A stretch of 64,000 bases of DNA from Antilocapra americana. Taxonomy: Eukaryota > Chordata > Mammalia > Artiodactyla > Antilocapridae. Where the stretch lies: assembly GCA_007570785.1 (NCBI GenBank), contig ML662449.1, positions 15,235,377-15,299,376 on the forward strand, in the 5' to 3' direction. The notes under the pieces are model-generated. The model ran no database searches, was not told the DNA's origin, and saw nothing but the letters and a program-made list of their open reading frames with translations. Numbering within the stretch: position 1 is the stretch's first letter; every line of letters starts with the position of its first letter. Below are positions 32,463-46,083 of this stretch, one piece after another. Both the position numbers and the translations under genes were made by a program.

Positions 32463-35345
32463 AGGTTAATCTACAGATGAAAACCATTAGCTCATATGTG
32501 AACACAGTTGAATTTCCAATATAAAATAAACTCCCTAGAATTGAACTATAATGGAAAAAAGCAGCCTCATATTTGCCTTCTAATGAAGTTGACTACCGTG
32601 TTTAGGGATTTACATTAACTTCTGATCCTTAGGTTTACATATTGCACCATCTCTGAACTCAGAAAATTTGTTTTGCTGTTACTATTGTACCTGTTTACTT
32701 TACTTCAATGAACAAGGGCTCTTGCCATTTTCTGTATTGTTTTTGGGATAAGCTTAGAACCTCTAGTAGAGTCAAAACATTGTAATCTTATCCTGCACAA
32801 CAGCCCTATAGCAAGACTTCAAAAGCCAAGTGAATTGGCAAGCTTTGAAAGGATATCTGGGTTGTTTGCTCATTTAAGTTTAAAGTCTATTCTATAGGGC
32901 ACTATGTAATCAACTGACTGTAGTTTCTGAAGAGCTGAGAGACTGAGGTTATGTACTTCATAGTAGTGATGTGCACAGTACATTAACCACCTGGGTCCCT
33001 CTGTGTATCATTGTTTCCTTTCCAGCAGTCAAAACAAAGTGTCCTTAAGTTCCTTTTAATTTGTATTTGATATTTTTGTAAATGTGTTCTTAGAGCTTTC
33101 CCAAACGGCCCCTGTGTTTTATCAGCTCTCTGATGGACTTAACTCTTTAGCTGAGCATAGCACAGCACTGCTGAAATATTGCCTATTTCACATGCTTGAC
33201 TGCTCACTGACTGCCTTGAAAGCTGCACTTTATTTACAGATAACCAGTGTGGCACTGGAATGAAGGGGTCTCACTGGGGGAAGTATACTAAAATTCTATT
33301 GTTTGTTTTTCTCAGGAATATGAACATTTTGACTCACTTGAATTTAAACTTTTATAGAGACATATAAACGTCTATAGAGACATTTTGAAGTAGTTACCAA
33401 AGGGAGGAAACACCATTATCACTAATTGTAAGTCTCTTAAATTCTCCCACATTGCCTGTGAATCTACTGAAACTGAGGACAGTAATGACACCTCCTTGAC
33501 CTCTGTATATATTAGGTAACTCTGAAAGTAACTGCCTGATTCTGAAGAAAGAAGAATATACTGAAAGGGCATATTCCTGTACAAATTTTACTCAACATTG
33601 ATAGTGTCTTTCCTGGAAACTATGCCTTCTTTTTTGTTTCCATTTGGAGAGATGCAAGGATGTAAAGGGTCACAGAATCGTTCTTTTAGCAGAGGCTTTT
33701 ATTCCTACTCTGTCCATTCAGTAGCTGAGCATCCTTACCATCTGTACTGGTTTTCTAGAAGCAATTATTTACCTTTTTCCTAGATTGTGTTTTTCTTCCA
33801 ACATGCTGAAGGGACTTTAAAAGGACACAGATCTCTCAATTACAGTGGCCCAAAAAGGGAACAGGAGGAGGGAATATTTTTAAATCTTAGGAGGAAGCAC
33901 AAAATTATACAGGTATATGTGGTGTTCAAAAGTCATAAAATTGCTTCAGATCCCAGAGTTTGACATCCATAATAATTACTTTAAAATGAGAAATGAATGT
34001 GTCTAGATAGTGAATGGGAGAGTAATGTGAAGTGGACTCTTGATATATGTGATCATGAAAGGCTTTTGAAGTTCAGTTTTGTTATGAGCATGAAATTCTA
34101 ATACCATTAACCTCTTTTCTCTAAGGTATTAGCATTAGTTATAAGTAGTTTAATAGCCTGATCATTCTAAAATTACTACACACTATCATTAGTCTTATTC
34201 ATTAACTTTTCATGAACATTGTTCACATTTCAGTATGAGTTCTTTCAACTGAAGTCATAAAAAGTTGATTTTCAATTTCCTAAATGACATTTAGTCTCTA
34301 ATTTTTGGAATTAAAGGGTAGTGTCTGACTAGTTGGACCATTTAAAAAGCACCATCCTACAAATCCAGATGAGGAATTAAATACAGTTGAGTTGCTTAAT
34401 GAAGATGGACATTTGGTTTATTGGAAATAAAATTGATTGAAAAATGAAGAGCAGTAGCTAAATGAGTATATAACTTAACCTTTATTCTACTGAGTATATT
34501 AGTATAAGACAAGAATGGACAGGGAATAAGAAAATGTAAATAAGTTTGGGTGAAGGTATTTTTTCAGGAATTTTGATTAAAGCCAACAGAACTCATTTAA
34601 GTTAGGTAAAAAAGGAGACTTAATTGACTCATAGATTCAAGAAAGGATTTCATAGCAACACTGAGGGAAGTGCAAGGGTACCACTAAAATCTTGGAAATA
34701 GCTAAAACTAGGAACACAAATGTTACCAGGGTCATCTCAGTTAGTCATGCATTATTATCTGTGCAAGTTATCTTCATGTCCTGACTGTGTCCTTCCTCAA
34801 CCTGATTGTACATACGACTGCTACAGCTCCAAAGTTGTGCATGTTCCAGACTTGGTAGATTCCATGCATGACTATGATTCTTAGTTTATCTCATCCGGAT
34901 ACCAGGGTCCATTTCTCCTTGCCTTTAACACTTTCTTTAGCTAATAGAACAAAATGGCATCAACACTGTTTGGGTTGCCAGGCTCTTAGGATCCTGGGCC
35001 AGGCTAGCTACCACCATGTGAATAAGCCCAGGTGAGACCACTGAAGGAAGGAAAGTCTTGCTTCCAGTGGAGTAACTAAGGCTTCCTAGACTAGCTAACA
35101 CCCCATACAGCTCAGGGAAGCTTGTCACAGGCACATAAGCCCAAGAACAAAAACCCCAGAGGAGGTATGAGCATTAGACTGAACTGAAAATTAATTGTAC
35201 CTCCAAACCTGATTTTATCCTTCATGTCTCAATAGAGAGACATGCCAATCACCTTCTTATATTTTGAATATCTAAAGACATTTATAATGTAAAAGAGACA
35301 CAATATAAGTAATGAACCCAAAATCAATGTATCAAATTACACTTT
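32463..35345. other. Intronic sequence, no gene seen
   Basis: A 2.9-kb repeat-poor stretch of ordinary AT-rich DNA. The frames at 33372-33584, 33598-33783 and 34937-35134 show no domain or splice context. Confidence 0.55.
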
Positions 35346-35363
35346 AAATCTCATTCTACAATA

Positions 35364-37831
35364 GAATCCAACAACACATCAAAAAGATCATACATCATGA
35401 TCAAGTAGGCTTTATCCCAGGGATGCAAGGATTCTTCAATATTCGTAAATCGATCAATGTAATACACCACATTAACAAATTAAAAAATAAAAATCACATG
35501 ATTATCTCAATAGATGCAGAGAAAGCCTTTGACAAAATTCAACATCCATTTATGATAAAAACCCTCCAAAAAGCAGGAATAGAAGGAACATACATCAACA
35601 TAATAAAAGCTATATATGACAAACCCACAGCAAACATTATCCTCAATGGTGAAAAACTGCAAGCATTCCCCCTGAAATCAGGGACAAGACAAGGGTGCCC
35701 ACTCTCACCACTACTATTCAACATAGTTTTGGAAGTTTTGGCCACAGCAATCAGAGCAGATAAAGAAATCAAAGGAATACAGATTGGAAAAGAAGAAGTA
35801 AAACTCTCTCTGTTTGCTGATGACATGATCCTCTATATTGAAAACCCTAAAGACTCTACGAGAAAATTACTAGAGCTAATCAGTGAATATAGCAAAGTTT
35901 CAGGATACAAAATCAACACACAGAAATCCCTGGCATTCCTATACACTAACAGTGAGAAATCAGAAAGAGAAATTAAGGAAACAATTCCATTCACCATCGA
36001 AACAAAAAGAATAAAATACTTAGGAGTATTTCTACCTAAAGAATCAAAAGACTTGTATATAGAAAACTATAGGACACTGATGAAAGAAATCAAGGAGGAC
36101 ACAAACAGATGGAGAAATGTACCGTGCTCATGGATTGGAAGAATCAATATAGTGAAAATGAGTATACTACCTAAAGCAATCTATAGATTCAATGCAATTC
36201 CTATCAAGCTACCAGAGGTCTTCTTCAAAGAATTAGAACAAATAATTTCTCAAGTTGTATGGAAATACAAAAAACCTCGTATAGCCAAAGCAATCTTGAG
36301 AAAGAAGAATGGAACTGGCGGAATCAACCTACCTGACTTTAGGCTATACTACAAATCCACAGTCATTAAGACAGTATGGTACTGGCACAAAGACAGAAAC
36401 ATAGATCAATGGAACAGAATAGAAAGCCCAGAGATAAATCCACGCATCTATGGACACCTTATCTTTGACAAAGGAGGCAAGAATATACAATGGAGAAAAG
36501 ACAACCTCTTTAACAAGTGGTGCTGGGAAAGCTGGACAGCCACTTGTAAAAGAATGAAACTAGATCACTTTCTAACACCATACACAAAGATAAACTCAAA
36601 ATGGATCAAAGATCTAAGCATAAGACCAGAAACTATAAAACTCCTAGAGGATAACATAGGCAAAACACTCTCTGCTATAATCCAAAGCGGGATACTCCAT
36701 GACCCACCTCCCAGAATATTGGAAATAAAAACACGAATAAACAAATGGGACCTAATTAAAATTAAAAGCTTTTGCACAACAAAGGAAACTATAAGCAAGG
36801 TGAAAAGACAGCCTTCAGAATGGGAGAAAATAATAGCCAATGAAGCAACAGACAAACAATTAATCTCAAAAATTTACAAACAACTCCTGCAGCTCCATTC
36901 TAGAAAAATAAACAACCCAATTAAAAAGTGGGCCAAAGAACTTAACAGACATTTCTCCAAAGAAGATATAAAAATGGCTAACAAACACATGAAAAGATGC
37001 TCAACATCACTCATTATCAGAGAAATGCAAATCAAAACTACAATGAGGTACCACTTTACACCAGTCAGAATGGCTGCCATCCAAAAGTCTACAAGCAATA
37101 AATGCTGGAGAGGATGTGGAGAAAAGGGAACCCTCTTACACTGTTGGTGGGAATGCAAACTAGTACAGCCACTATGGAAAACAGTGTGGAGGTTCCTTAA
37201 AAAGCTGCAAATAGACCTGCCATATGACCTGGCAATCCCACTGCTGGGCATATACACCGAGGAAACCAGAATTGAAAGAGCCACGTGCACCCCAATGTTC
37301 ATCGCTGCATTGTTTACAATAGCCAGGACATGGAAGCAACCTAGATGCCCATCAACTGACGAATGGATAAGAAAGCTGTGGTATATATACACAATGGAAT
37401 ATTACTCAGCATTAAAAAAAAATTCATTTGAAGCAATTCTACTCAGATGGACGAAACTGGAGCCCATTATCCAGAGTGAAGTAAGCCAGAAGCAAAAACA
37501 ACAGTACAGTATATTAACACATATATATGGAATTTAGAAAGACAGTAATGAGAACCCAACATGGGAGACAACAAAAGGAACGCAGATGTATAGAATAGAC
37601 TTGTGGACTTTGTGGATGAGGGTAAGGGTGGGATGAGATGGGAGAAGGGCATTGAAGCATGTTAATTGTCATGTGTCTAATCAATCGCCAGCCCAGGATT
37701 GATGCTCGGGACTGGTGCAGCGAGATTTCCCGGGGGGGAGGGAGGAGGGAGGGAGGACCCGGAGGGGAAGCATATGTAAACCCATGGTGATATCATGACA
37801 ATGTATGGCAAAAACAATAATAAAAAAAAAA
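35364..37831 (+). mobile_element. Young 5'-truncated L1 with intact partial ORF2
   Basis: AAATCTCATTCTACAATA is perfectly duplicated at 35346-35363 and 37832-37849. The ORF2 frame is open from the first inserted base to the stop at 37537; from the ATG at 35423 it is 704 residues. It covers reverse transcriptase motif A ([12 protein letters not shown], residues 29-40), motif B (TRQGCPLSP, 88-96) and the active site FADD (131-134). The C-terminal CWRGC (561-565) and HCWWEC (573-578) zinc-knuckle-like cluster follows. The endonuclease and ORF1 are absent. A 3' UTR with a G-rich tract (37731-37768) and poly(A) at 37821-37834 follows. It cannot move on its own. Confidence 0.96.
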
Positions 37832-37849
37832 AAATCTCATTCTACAATA

Positions 37850-38681
37850 AAATATTCTTATTCATTATTTTAGAAATACAGGCTGCTTCTGCATTAGAGA
37901 ACACTGATTTTCTAAGCATTTAGTTTCTGTTGATTAAAAGTAAAGATTTCAATATTATATCTTCATTTTATAAATCAGAGATGCTTGTGAGTTTTTCTAT
38001 AACTGTATCAAATCCTCTTAGAAATTCCTGAAAGCTAGAGAGAACAGAGCAAAAGAAAGCTTTGCTAGCATATAATTCAATACAACTGGAGGAAAAGCTA
38101 GTTTGGGCTGGGGAAAAGTCCTTTGTAGAACTCTGAAACACTCACCAGCTTTGAGTGTCTAGGTAGGTAAAGAGGAAAGAAAGCAGAGTTTTGAATAATT
38201 CCCCAGCTGAGGGTGAAACCAGGGGCAAACGCAGGAGGAAAACAACAGTCACTCCCAAGGATTCATATCATGGAACTTGAAGTCAGTCAAGGTTGTGCCT
38301 GAACCAGAAAATTCACTTTCTATTTTAGAAAATGGAGAGTTCTTCAAGTGGTAAAAGAGAAGAAAAACTCTTCCTGCTGTTTTATTTCTTGTTCAGCTAC
38401 TGTCACCAATAACTTCTCTCTCTCTGCCATCCCCAAACTTTAACTACTTCACTAATTAAACAAAACCTATTTCTTTAAAAAAGAGTCCCACACAATCTCT
38501 GACATCTTAACACTTTATACAGGCATAAGGACCTTCCTCCCTCCATCAGTAGTAACTATAGCAGTGAAGAATATCCAGAAATGAGAAAGATTCAATAATT
38601 CATAAGAAGATTTGCTAAAAATTAATAAAAGTAAAAATAATTTAAAATGCATTCTTATTGAATTTTACCATCTAGATACTA
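37850..38681. other. Intronic sequence, no gene seen
   Basis: No named repeat or exon recognised. Confidence 0.55.
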
Positions 38682-38860
38682 GGCTTCCCTGGTAGCTCAG
38701 GGATGAAGAATCCACCTGCCAATGCAGGAGACCTGAATTTGATCTCTGAATCAGGAAGATCCCATGGAGAAGGAGATGGCAACCCACTCCATTATTTTTG
38801 CCTGGGAAATCCCATGGGATAGTCCGGGCATGGCTTAGTGACTAAGCAGCAACAACAACA
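38682..38860 (+). mobile_element. Bov-tA SINE
   Basis: GGCTTCCCTGGTAGCTCAGG head, CCTGCCAATGCAGGAGACCT, CCATGGAGAAGGAGATGGCA body and AGCAACAACAACA tail. Confidence 0.93.
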
Positions 38861-39267
38861 TTTAGACACTGCTTAGGTAGGTAGGTGGAAGGTATTCACA
38901 TATTGATTGAATGAAAGAACAATAACAATCTTATCTTTCTCCTACTTTGTTTTAAAGATTGAAGAAGCCATGTGTGAAAAAAATAGTATTTTTTATATAT
39001 ACTCATTAAATATGTTGACCTTTGTTTCAGAAAATGTTTAAAGGAAAGCAAAATAATAATGGTGCAAATTAATAACCACCCCGCATCCATTTTGTTTACA
39101 GGCTAAATTGTATACAGCAGCTCTAGCATGTAAAATGTACAATGCTAGGTAGACTAGATTTTGGCTTTTTATATTGATTGTTCTCTATTCGGATCATTTC
39201 AAACTTAAGTTCTGACAAAAGTTACACAGTAGCATTTGTTTTTCTTGTTCTGGTCTTATTTAAAGAT
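38861..39267. other. Intronic sequence, no gene seen
   Basis: No named repeat or exon recognised. Confidence 0.5.
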
Positions 39268-39468
39268 GGTGCCTGTGTGTATGCTCAGTCATGTGCTGCT
39301 GTTTGTGATCCTATGGACCGTAGCCTGCCAGGTTCTTCTGTTTGTGAAATTTTCCAGGCAAGAATACTGTACTTCCTCTTCCAGGAGATCTTCCCAACCC
39401 AGGGATCAAACCCAGGTCTCCAGCATTGCTGGCAGATTCTTTACTGTCTGAGTCACCAAGGAAGCTGG
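39268..39468 (-). mobile_element. Bov-tA SINE
   Basis: Antisense: GGACCGTAGCCTGCCAGGTT, TTTTCCAGGCAAGAATACTG, CAACCCAGGGATCAAACCCA, CTTTACTGTCTGAGTCACCA. Confidence 0.93.
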
Positions 39469-40315
39469 GAATGTTTCCTATTTGTGCACTCTTGGTTGTT
39501 TGAATTTCAACTTTTAAATCAGTGTTGGGAAAACAGAACAGAGCACCTACTTACATCTTTATTGCCCTCCAACCAGGACGCCTTGTCTGTGAGTGTCCAG
39601 AGAATTGATTAAGTTAATGAATGAGGTACTAGCCATTCTTTGAAGTTTGCTTTAACTCCATTAACAGGGGAAATTATTACATTAGCAGCACTCTCAGCAT
39701 TCAGTGAGATTTGGGGCTAATGAGCTGGATTAATTAAGTAGTATTAACTTCTAAAGGTTTCCCTACTGTAGCGCTGGCCCCTGAATTTGAAAGAATAAGA
39801 TCTCCCCTGTAGCGTATTGCAAATGAACATGCTATTTAACTGCAATCTATATAAATTTATTTCCAAAACACTTAAAGAAAATATGGAGATAATAAATATC
39901 AAAACGTACATTTTTTGCCTCTATAAAATTATCAGTTTCAGTGATATCAATGATGTGCAGAAGACAAGTCTTTTTTTTTTTAAAGAACTTGAGTCTGAAT
40001 CCACTTCTCCGAATTTAAAAACAAAACTACACAAAAGAAAAAAAAAACTTATCATCTCAGGTAACAGATTCAACTTATTATTTACTTTGTAATCCCTTCC
40101 CAGAAATTTGGAAAAGAAAATAAATAAAAGGTGACAGGAATGCCAGCCAGCACTAGGAAGGTGCAAGCAATAGCATTAGAGCACTTTTCCTTTCAGTTCT
40201 CTTCCAGTTTCCCCACACTGTTCAGAGTAGCTTATTTCTAATTTTGTAATATGTATTTTGTATAGCTTTTTTTGTTGTTGTTGTTAAATCAATAACAGTG
40301 TGTGTATCTTGCTTT
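39469..40315. other. Intronic sequence, no gene seen
   Basis: AT-rich with T- and A-runs (39970-39980, 40039-40048). The frames at 39817-40092 and 39921-40166 are low-complexity. Confidence 0.5.
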
Positions 40316-41032
40316 ATGTTGTTGTTCAGTTGCTAAGTAGTAACCAACTCTTTGCAACCCCAAGGACTGCAGCACGCTAGGCTTCCCTGTCCTCCAGTAT
40401 CTTCCGGAGTTTGCTCAAGTTCATGTCCATTGAGTTAGTGATGCTATCCAACCATCTCATCCTCTTTCACCCTCTTCTCCTTTTGCTTTCAGTCTTTCCC
40501 AGTATCAGGGTCTTTTCCAATGAGCTGGCTGTCTGCATTAGGTGGCCAAAATATTGGAACTTTAGCTTTAGCATCAGTCCTTCCAATGAATTTTCAAAGT
40601 TGATTTCCTTTACGATTGACAAGTTTGATCTTCTTGTAGTCCAAGGGACACTTAAGAGTCTTATCCAGCACCACAATTCAAAACATCAATTCTTCAGTGT
40701 TCAGCCTTCATGGTTCAACTCTCACATCTGTATATGACTATAGGTAAAAACATAGCTTTGACTACTTGGACATTTGTGGGCAAAGTGATGTCTTTGCTAT
40801 TTAACATGCTGTCTAGGTTTGTCATAGCTTTTCTTCCAAGAAGCGGGCGTCTTCCAATTTCATGACTGCAGTCACCATCTGCAGTCATTTTGGAGCCCGA
40901 TGAAAGAAAAATTGTCACTGCTTCTACTGTTTGCCCTTCTACTTGCCATGAAGTGATGGGAGGCCATGATCTTATTTTTTTTAACGCTGACATTTAAGCC
41001 CGCTTTTCACTCTCTTCTTTTACCCTCATCAA
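40316..41032 (-). mobile_element. BovB LINE, 3' part
   Basis: Antisense BovB: TTGTTGTTCAGTTGCTAAGT end, AGGGTCTTTTCCAATGAGCT, GTCCAAGGGACACTTAAGAG, CTTGCCATGAAGTGATGGGA, ending in the ACTCTCTTCTTTTACC region. Confidence 0.92.
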
Positions 41033-41719
41033 CTTGCTTTATATAAGAGCATAAATCTTATTTCATCCAAATGTGACTGGTTCTGCTTTTCAAGATATAG
41101 TCACTTTGTGATTCTTCCAAATAACCACTTCAAAAAGTGCAGTGAGTATTCAGTAATAGCTAGAATTTCTTTAAAAAATGTGAAGAAAAAAATGAAATGA
41201 AATTCACATATAAGGAAGGTGACTGAGTTTCTTGCAGTCATATTTTTTAAGTCAGAAATGCCTGTCACAGGGTAAAAGTTTAGAACCAAATGACAAATGC
41301 AGAAGGAAGAAAATCCAAAAAGGACATACACATACTTGATAGAGTGAGATGAGTAACCTGAGATGAGGAAGAGAGTTTAAATAGAATTTCTTGGGGGATT
41401 TACTGATCCTCATGAAAAGAAGCATGATGATGTATGTTTAGTTACAAAAATAGAAGAAGCTCATTTAGAAAACACAACCAAAATTTTTATTCTGATTGAA
41501 TCTATTTGAGAATAGCAGAGCAGAATGATACATACAAGTGTCATATTTTTAATAAAATGTGTTAAAATCTATAAAACATCTTGATCTCTGCCATGGAGTA
41601 TTTTTGAGGAGTAATTGCATAAAAATAAATTTTCTGTTATAGTCAATTTATCATATACTCATTTATTTACATGAAAATTATTTGTCGCAGAGGTTGGCAA
41701 ACTTTTTCTGTGAATGGCC
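41033..41719. other. Intronic sequence, no gene seen
   Basis: No named repeat or exon recognised. Confidence 0.5.
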
Positions 41720-43528
41720 AGTAGTTGTTGTTAGTCAGTCATGTCTGACTCTTTAAGATGCCATGAACTGCAGCATGCCAGCCTTCCCTGTCCTTCACCA
41801 TCTCCTGGTGTTTGCTCAAACTAATGTCCGTTGAGCTGGTGATGCCATCCAACCATCTTGTTCAATGTCACCCCCTTCTCCTCCCTCCTTCAATCTTTCC
41901 TATTTTCAGGGTCTTTTCTAATGAGTCAACTCTTCCCATCATGTGGCCAAAGTACTGGGGCTTCAGCTTCCACATCAGACCTTCCAATGAATATTCAGGA
42001 CTGATTTCCTTTAGGATGGACTGGTTAGATCTCATTGCAGTTCAAGGGATTCTCAAGAGTCTTCTCCAACACCATAGTTCAAAAGCATCTTCAGCACTCA
42101 GGTTTCTTTATAGTCCAACTGTCACATCCATACATGACTACTGGAGAAACCATCACTGTGACTAGAAGGACCTTTGTCAGTAAAGTAATGGTTTTGCTTT
42201 TTAGTATGCTGTTTAGGTTTGTCAAAGGTTTCCTTCCAAGGAGCAAGAGTCTTTTAATTTTATGACTGCAGTCACCATCTGCAGTGATTTTTAAGTCCCA
42301 GAAAATAAAGTCTGTCACTGTTTCCTTATTTCCTCCTCTTTTTGCTATGTAGTGATGGAACTGGATGCCATGATCTTCGATTTTTGAATGTTGAATTTTA
42401 AGGCAGCTTTTTCACTCTTCTCTTTCACTTTCTGTGAAAAGGCTGTTTAGATCCTCTTCACTTTCTGCCATAAGGGTGGTGTCATCTGCACATCTGAGGT
42501 TATTGATATTACTCTCAGCAATCTTGATTCCAGCTTGTGCTTCATCCAGCCCAGCATTTCAGATACCATACTCTGCATGTAAGCTTAAGTAGGATGAAAC
42601 TATACAGCCTTGACAGACTCCTTTCCCAATTTGGAACCAGTCCCTTGTTCCATGTCCGGTTCTAACTGTTGCTTCTTGACCTGCATACAGGCTTCTCAGG
42701 AGGCAGGTAAAGTGGTCTGTTATTACCATCTCTTTAAGTATTTTCCATAGGTTTTTTGTGATCCACACAGTCAAAGGCTTTAGCACAGTGAATGAAGCAG
42801 AAGTGAACATTTTTCTGGAATTCTCTGGCTGTTTCTATAATCCAAAGGATGTTGGCAATTTGATCTCTGGTTTCTTTGCCTTTTCTAAATCCAGCTTGTA
42901 CATCTGGAAATTTTTGGTTCACATACTGTTGAAGCCTAGCTTGGAGAATTTTGAGCATTACTTTGCTAATATGTGAAATGAGTACAATTGTGCAGTAGTT
43001 TGAACATTCTTTGGCAATGCCTTTCTTGGGATGAAAACTGACTTTTTCTAGTCCTGTGGCCAATGATGATTTTTCCAAAGTTGATGGCATACTGAGTACA
43101 GCACTTTAACAACATCATCTTTTAAGATTTGAAATTCCTTAGCTGGAATTCCCAGAGAAGGCAATGGCACCCCACTCCACTACTCTTGCCTGGAAAATCA
43201 CATGGATGGAGTAGCCTGGAAGGCTGTAGTCCATGGGGTCGTGACGAGTTGGACATGACTGAGCGACCTCATTTTCACTTTCATGCAATGGAGAAGGAAA
43301 TGGCAACTCACTCCAGTGTTCTTGCCTGGAGAATCCCAGGGACGGGGGAGCCTGGTGGGCTGCCATCTATGGGGACGCACAGAGTCGGACACAACTGAAG
43401 CGACACTACAGCAGCTAGGATTCCATCAACTCTATTACCTTTGTTCATAGTGATGCTTCCTAAGGCTCATTTGACTTGACACTCCATGATGTCTGGCTCT
43501 AGATGAGTGATCACACCATTGTGATTAT
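41720..43528 (-). mobile_element. BovB LINE, 3' half, interrupted by Bov-A2
   Basis: Antisense BovB from the 3' end (GTTGTTGTTAGTCAGTCATG) through the palm and fingers region. The minus frame 42734-43090 has NYCTIVLISHISKVMLKILQ and DVQAGFRKGKETRDQIANI. It ends near 43528. The Bov-A2 at 43152-43418 splits it near the GGAATTCC site. Confidence 0.93.
43152..43418 (+). mobile_element. Bov-A2 SINE (dimer) inside BovB
   Basis: Two Bov-A units, GAGAAGGCAATGGCACCCCA and GAGAAGGAAATGGCAACTCA, are joined by CATTTTCACTTTCATGCAAT. The flanks AGCTGGAATTCC and AGCTAGGATTCC are a likely imperfect target duplication within the BovB. Confidence 0.92.
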
Positions 43529-44552
43529 GGCCAATAATAAGTGACTAGTAAATAGTAAGTAAGGCTTGTAACCCACATAGTCTAGCCTGCTATTATAACA
43601 TGAAAGCACATAGGTTTTGACAAAATGTAAATGATTGTGGCTCTGTTTCAGTAAAATTGACTTTGAAAAACAAGATGGAATTTGATGTAATTTTCAGGTG
43701 TCACAAAGCATTTCTATTTTTTCGTTTTTTTTCAACCATTAAAAAAACAAAACTATTCAGGTATTATCCAGTGTACTATGAGCTAGGCATTGTAGAAGGT
43801 ACTTTGTATCTGAAGAAGAATAAAATAAGAGTATTTTATTCAAGGAACTTATTAAGAACTTCTAGAGTGAGGCAAACCCAATTCCACTTCCCTGTGTCTT
43901 ATACCACATACCCAAACCCAGAAAGCAGAGGGAGAAAAGTGCCCTCAGCCAGTACACATTGCAGGTTTCCTTGTGAAGATCCAAGTCTTTCTTTCACTTG
44001 AGAGCAAAGCTCTCAGAAGATCTGAGACAAAGGGCTAGCTAGACTCACACTACCTTGGTACTTAGAAGTCAAACTTGAACCTCCAGGTGGGAGTTCTGAA
44101 GTTACCATTCAGGTCATTTATATCAAACGTATCTTGTAGAATAAATGCCCAATGACCTTTTAGTGAAGACCTTAAGCAGCACTTTTAATCCAATGAAACT
44201 GTCCCTAGGTGTATGATGGTTTATATTGCAAAGCCCAAAATATTTTTGGTGATTTCATAAAAGAGGTTAGTTTCACAGGTCATCTAATTATAAATAGGTT
44301 TTGTTTTGCTTTGTGAAAAAGCTAAAAAGCATTCTGCTAATTTCTCAGTTCCATCAAGCACTTTTCCATTTCTGGGTCTTTGTACTCACCATACCCTTTG
44401 CTGGGGATATATACTTCTTTCAATTCTTTGGAGTGAAATTACCTTAATCTCTTGAGATACAGTTTAAATGTCATGTTTCTACAAGGGCTATATCCAATCA
44501 TCTTGCCTAAAATGTCATGTCATTCCTATTTACACAGAGAAGCCATTGCTTT
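43529..44552. other. Intronic sequence, no gene seen
   Basis: The 114-codon frame at 43657-44001 has no recognisable domain. No splice-site pair supports it as an exon. Confidence 0.5.
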
Positions 44553-44958
44553 TGTTGATCAGTCACTAAGTGTGTCCCACACTGTGACCCCATGGATGCA
44601 GCATGACAGGCCGTCCTGTCTCTTACTATCTCCCAGAGTTTGCCCAAGTTTATGTCCATTGAATAGGTGATGCTATCCAACCATCTCATCCTCTGCCACG
44701 TTTCTCCTTTTGCCTTCAGTCTTTTCCAGCATCAGGATCTTTTCCAGTGAATCAGCTCTTTGTAGCAATCAGGTGGCCAAAGTATTGGAACTTAAGCTTC
44801 ACCATCAGTCCTTCCAATGGATTAATTTCTTTTTGGATTGACAGATTTGATCTCCTTGCTGTCCAAGGGACTCTCAAGAATCTTTTCTAGCACTATAATT
44901 TGAAAACATCCATTCTTCAGCACTCAGCCTTCTTCATGGTACAACTCTCATATCTGTA
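44553..44958 (-). mobile_element. Host BovB, 3' part (continues at 46419)
   Basis: Antisense BovB 3' end up to CAACTCTCATATCTGTA. The sequence that follows that point in BovB reappears at 46419 (AAAGACCATAGCTTTGACTA), so the two parts are one element split by later insertions. Confidence 0.85.
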
Positions 44959-46068
44959 GGAAAAAGCAAGAGAGTTCCAGAAAAACATCTATTTCTGCTT
45001 TATTGACTATGCCAAAGCCTTTGACTGTGTGGATCACAACAAACTGTGGAAAATTCTTCAAAAGATGGGAATACCAGACCACCTGACCTGCCTCTTGAGA
45101 AACCTGTATGCAGATCAGGAAGCAACAGTTAGAACTGGACATGGAACAACAGACTACTTCCAAATAGGAAAAGGAGTACGTCAAGGCTGTATATTGTCAC
45201 CCTACTTATTTAACTTATATGCAGAGTACATCATGAGGAACTCTGGGCTGGATGAAGCACAGGTTGGAGTCAAGATTGCTGGGAGAAATATCAATAACTT
45301 CAGATATGCAGATGCCACCACCCTTAGGGCAGAAAGTGAAGAAGAACTAAATGGCCTATTGATGAAAGTGAAAGAGAGTGAAAAAGTTGGCTTAAAGCTC
45401 ACCATTCAGAAAACTAAGATCATGGCATCTGGTTCCATCACTTCATGGCAAATAGATTGGGAAACAGTGGCTGACTTTATTTTTCTGGGCTTCAAAACCA
45501 CTGCAGATGGTGTTTGCAGCCATGAAATTAAAAGACGCTTACTACTTGTAAAGTTATGACCAACCTAGCCAGCATATTAAAAAGCAGAGACATTACTTTG
45601 TCAACAAAGGTCCATCTAGTCAAGGCTATGGTTTTTCTAGTAGTCATGTATAGATGTGAGAGTTGGACTATAAAGAGGGCTGAACGCTGAAGAATTGATG
45701 CTTTTGAACTGAAGTGTTGGAGAATCTTGAGAGTTCCTTGGACTGCCAGGAGATCCAACCAGTCTATCCTAAAGGAGATCAGTCCTGGGTGTTCCCTGGA
45801 AGGACTGATGTTGAAGCTGAAACTCCAATACTTTGGTCACATGATGTGAAGAGCTGACTCATTTGAAAAGACCCTGATGCTGGGAAAGATTGAGGGCAGA
45901 AGGAGAAGGGGATGACAGAAGATGAGATGGTTGGATGGCATCACTGACTCGATGGACATGGGTTTGGGTGGACTCTGGGATTAGTGATGGACAGGAAGGC
46001 CTGGCATCCTGTGGTTCACAGGGTCACAAAGAGTCAGACATGACTGAGTGACTGAACTGAATTGAACT
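44959..46068 (+). mobile_element. BovB LINE nested in another BovB
   Basis: Sense BovB from the reverse transcriptase (AAAAGCAAGAGAGTTCCAGA) to the terminal CTGAACTGAATTGAACTGAG. The frame 45029-45559 contains RQGCILSPYLFNLYAEYIM and RYADATTLRA; the YADD motif is YADA, so the active site is lost. Possible duplication TATCTGTA / TATGTGTA at its ends. Confidence 0.9.
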
Positions 46069-46083
46069 GAGAGATTATGTGTA

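Noticed and set aside
35423..37537. 704-residue open frame as a host gene
   Set aside because: The motifs ([21 protein letters not shown]...HCWWEC) and the flanking duplication identify it as L1 ORF2.
43657..44001. 114-residue frame as an LRRTM4 exon
   Set aside because: It is on the plus strand, opposite LRRTM4, and has no domain.
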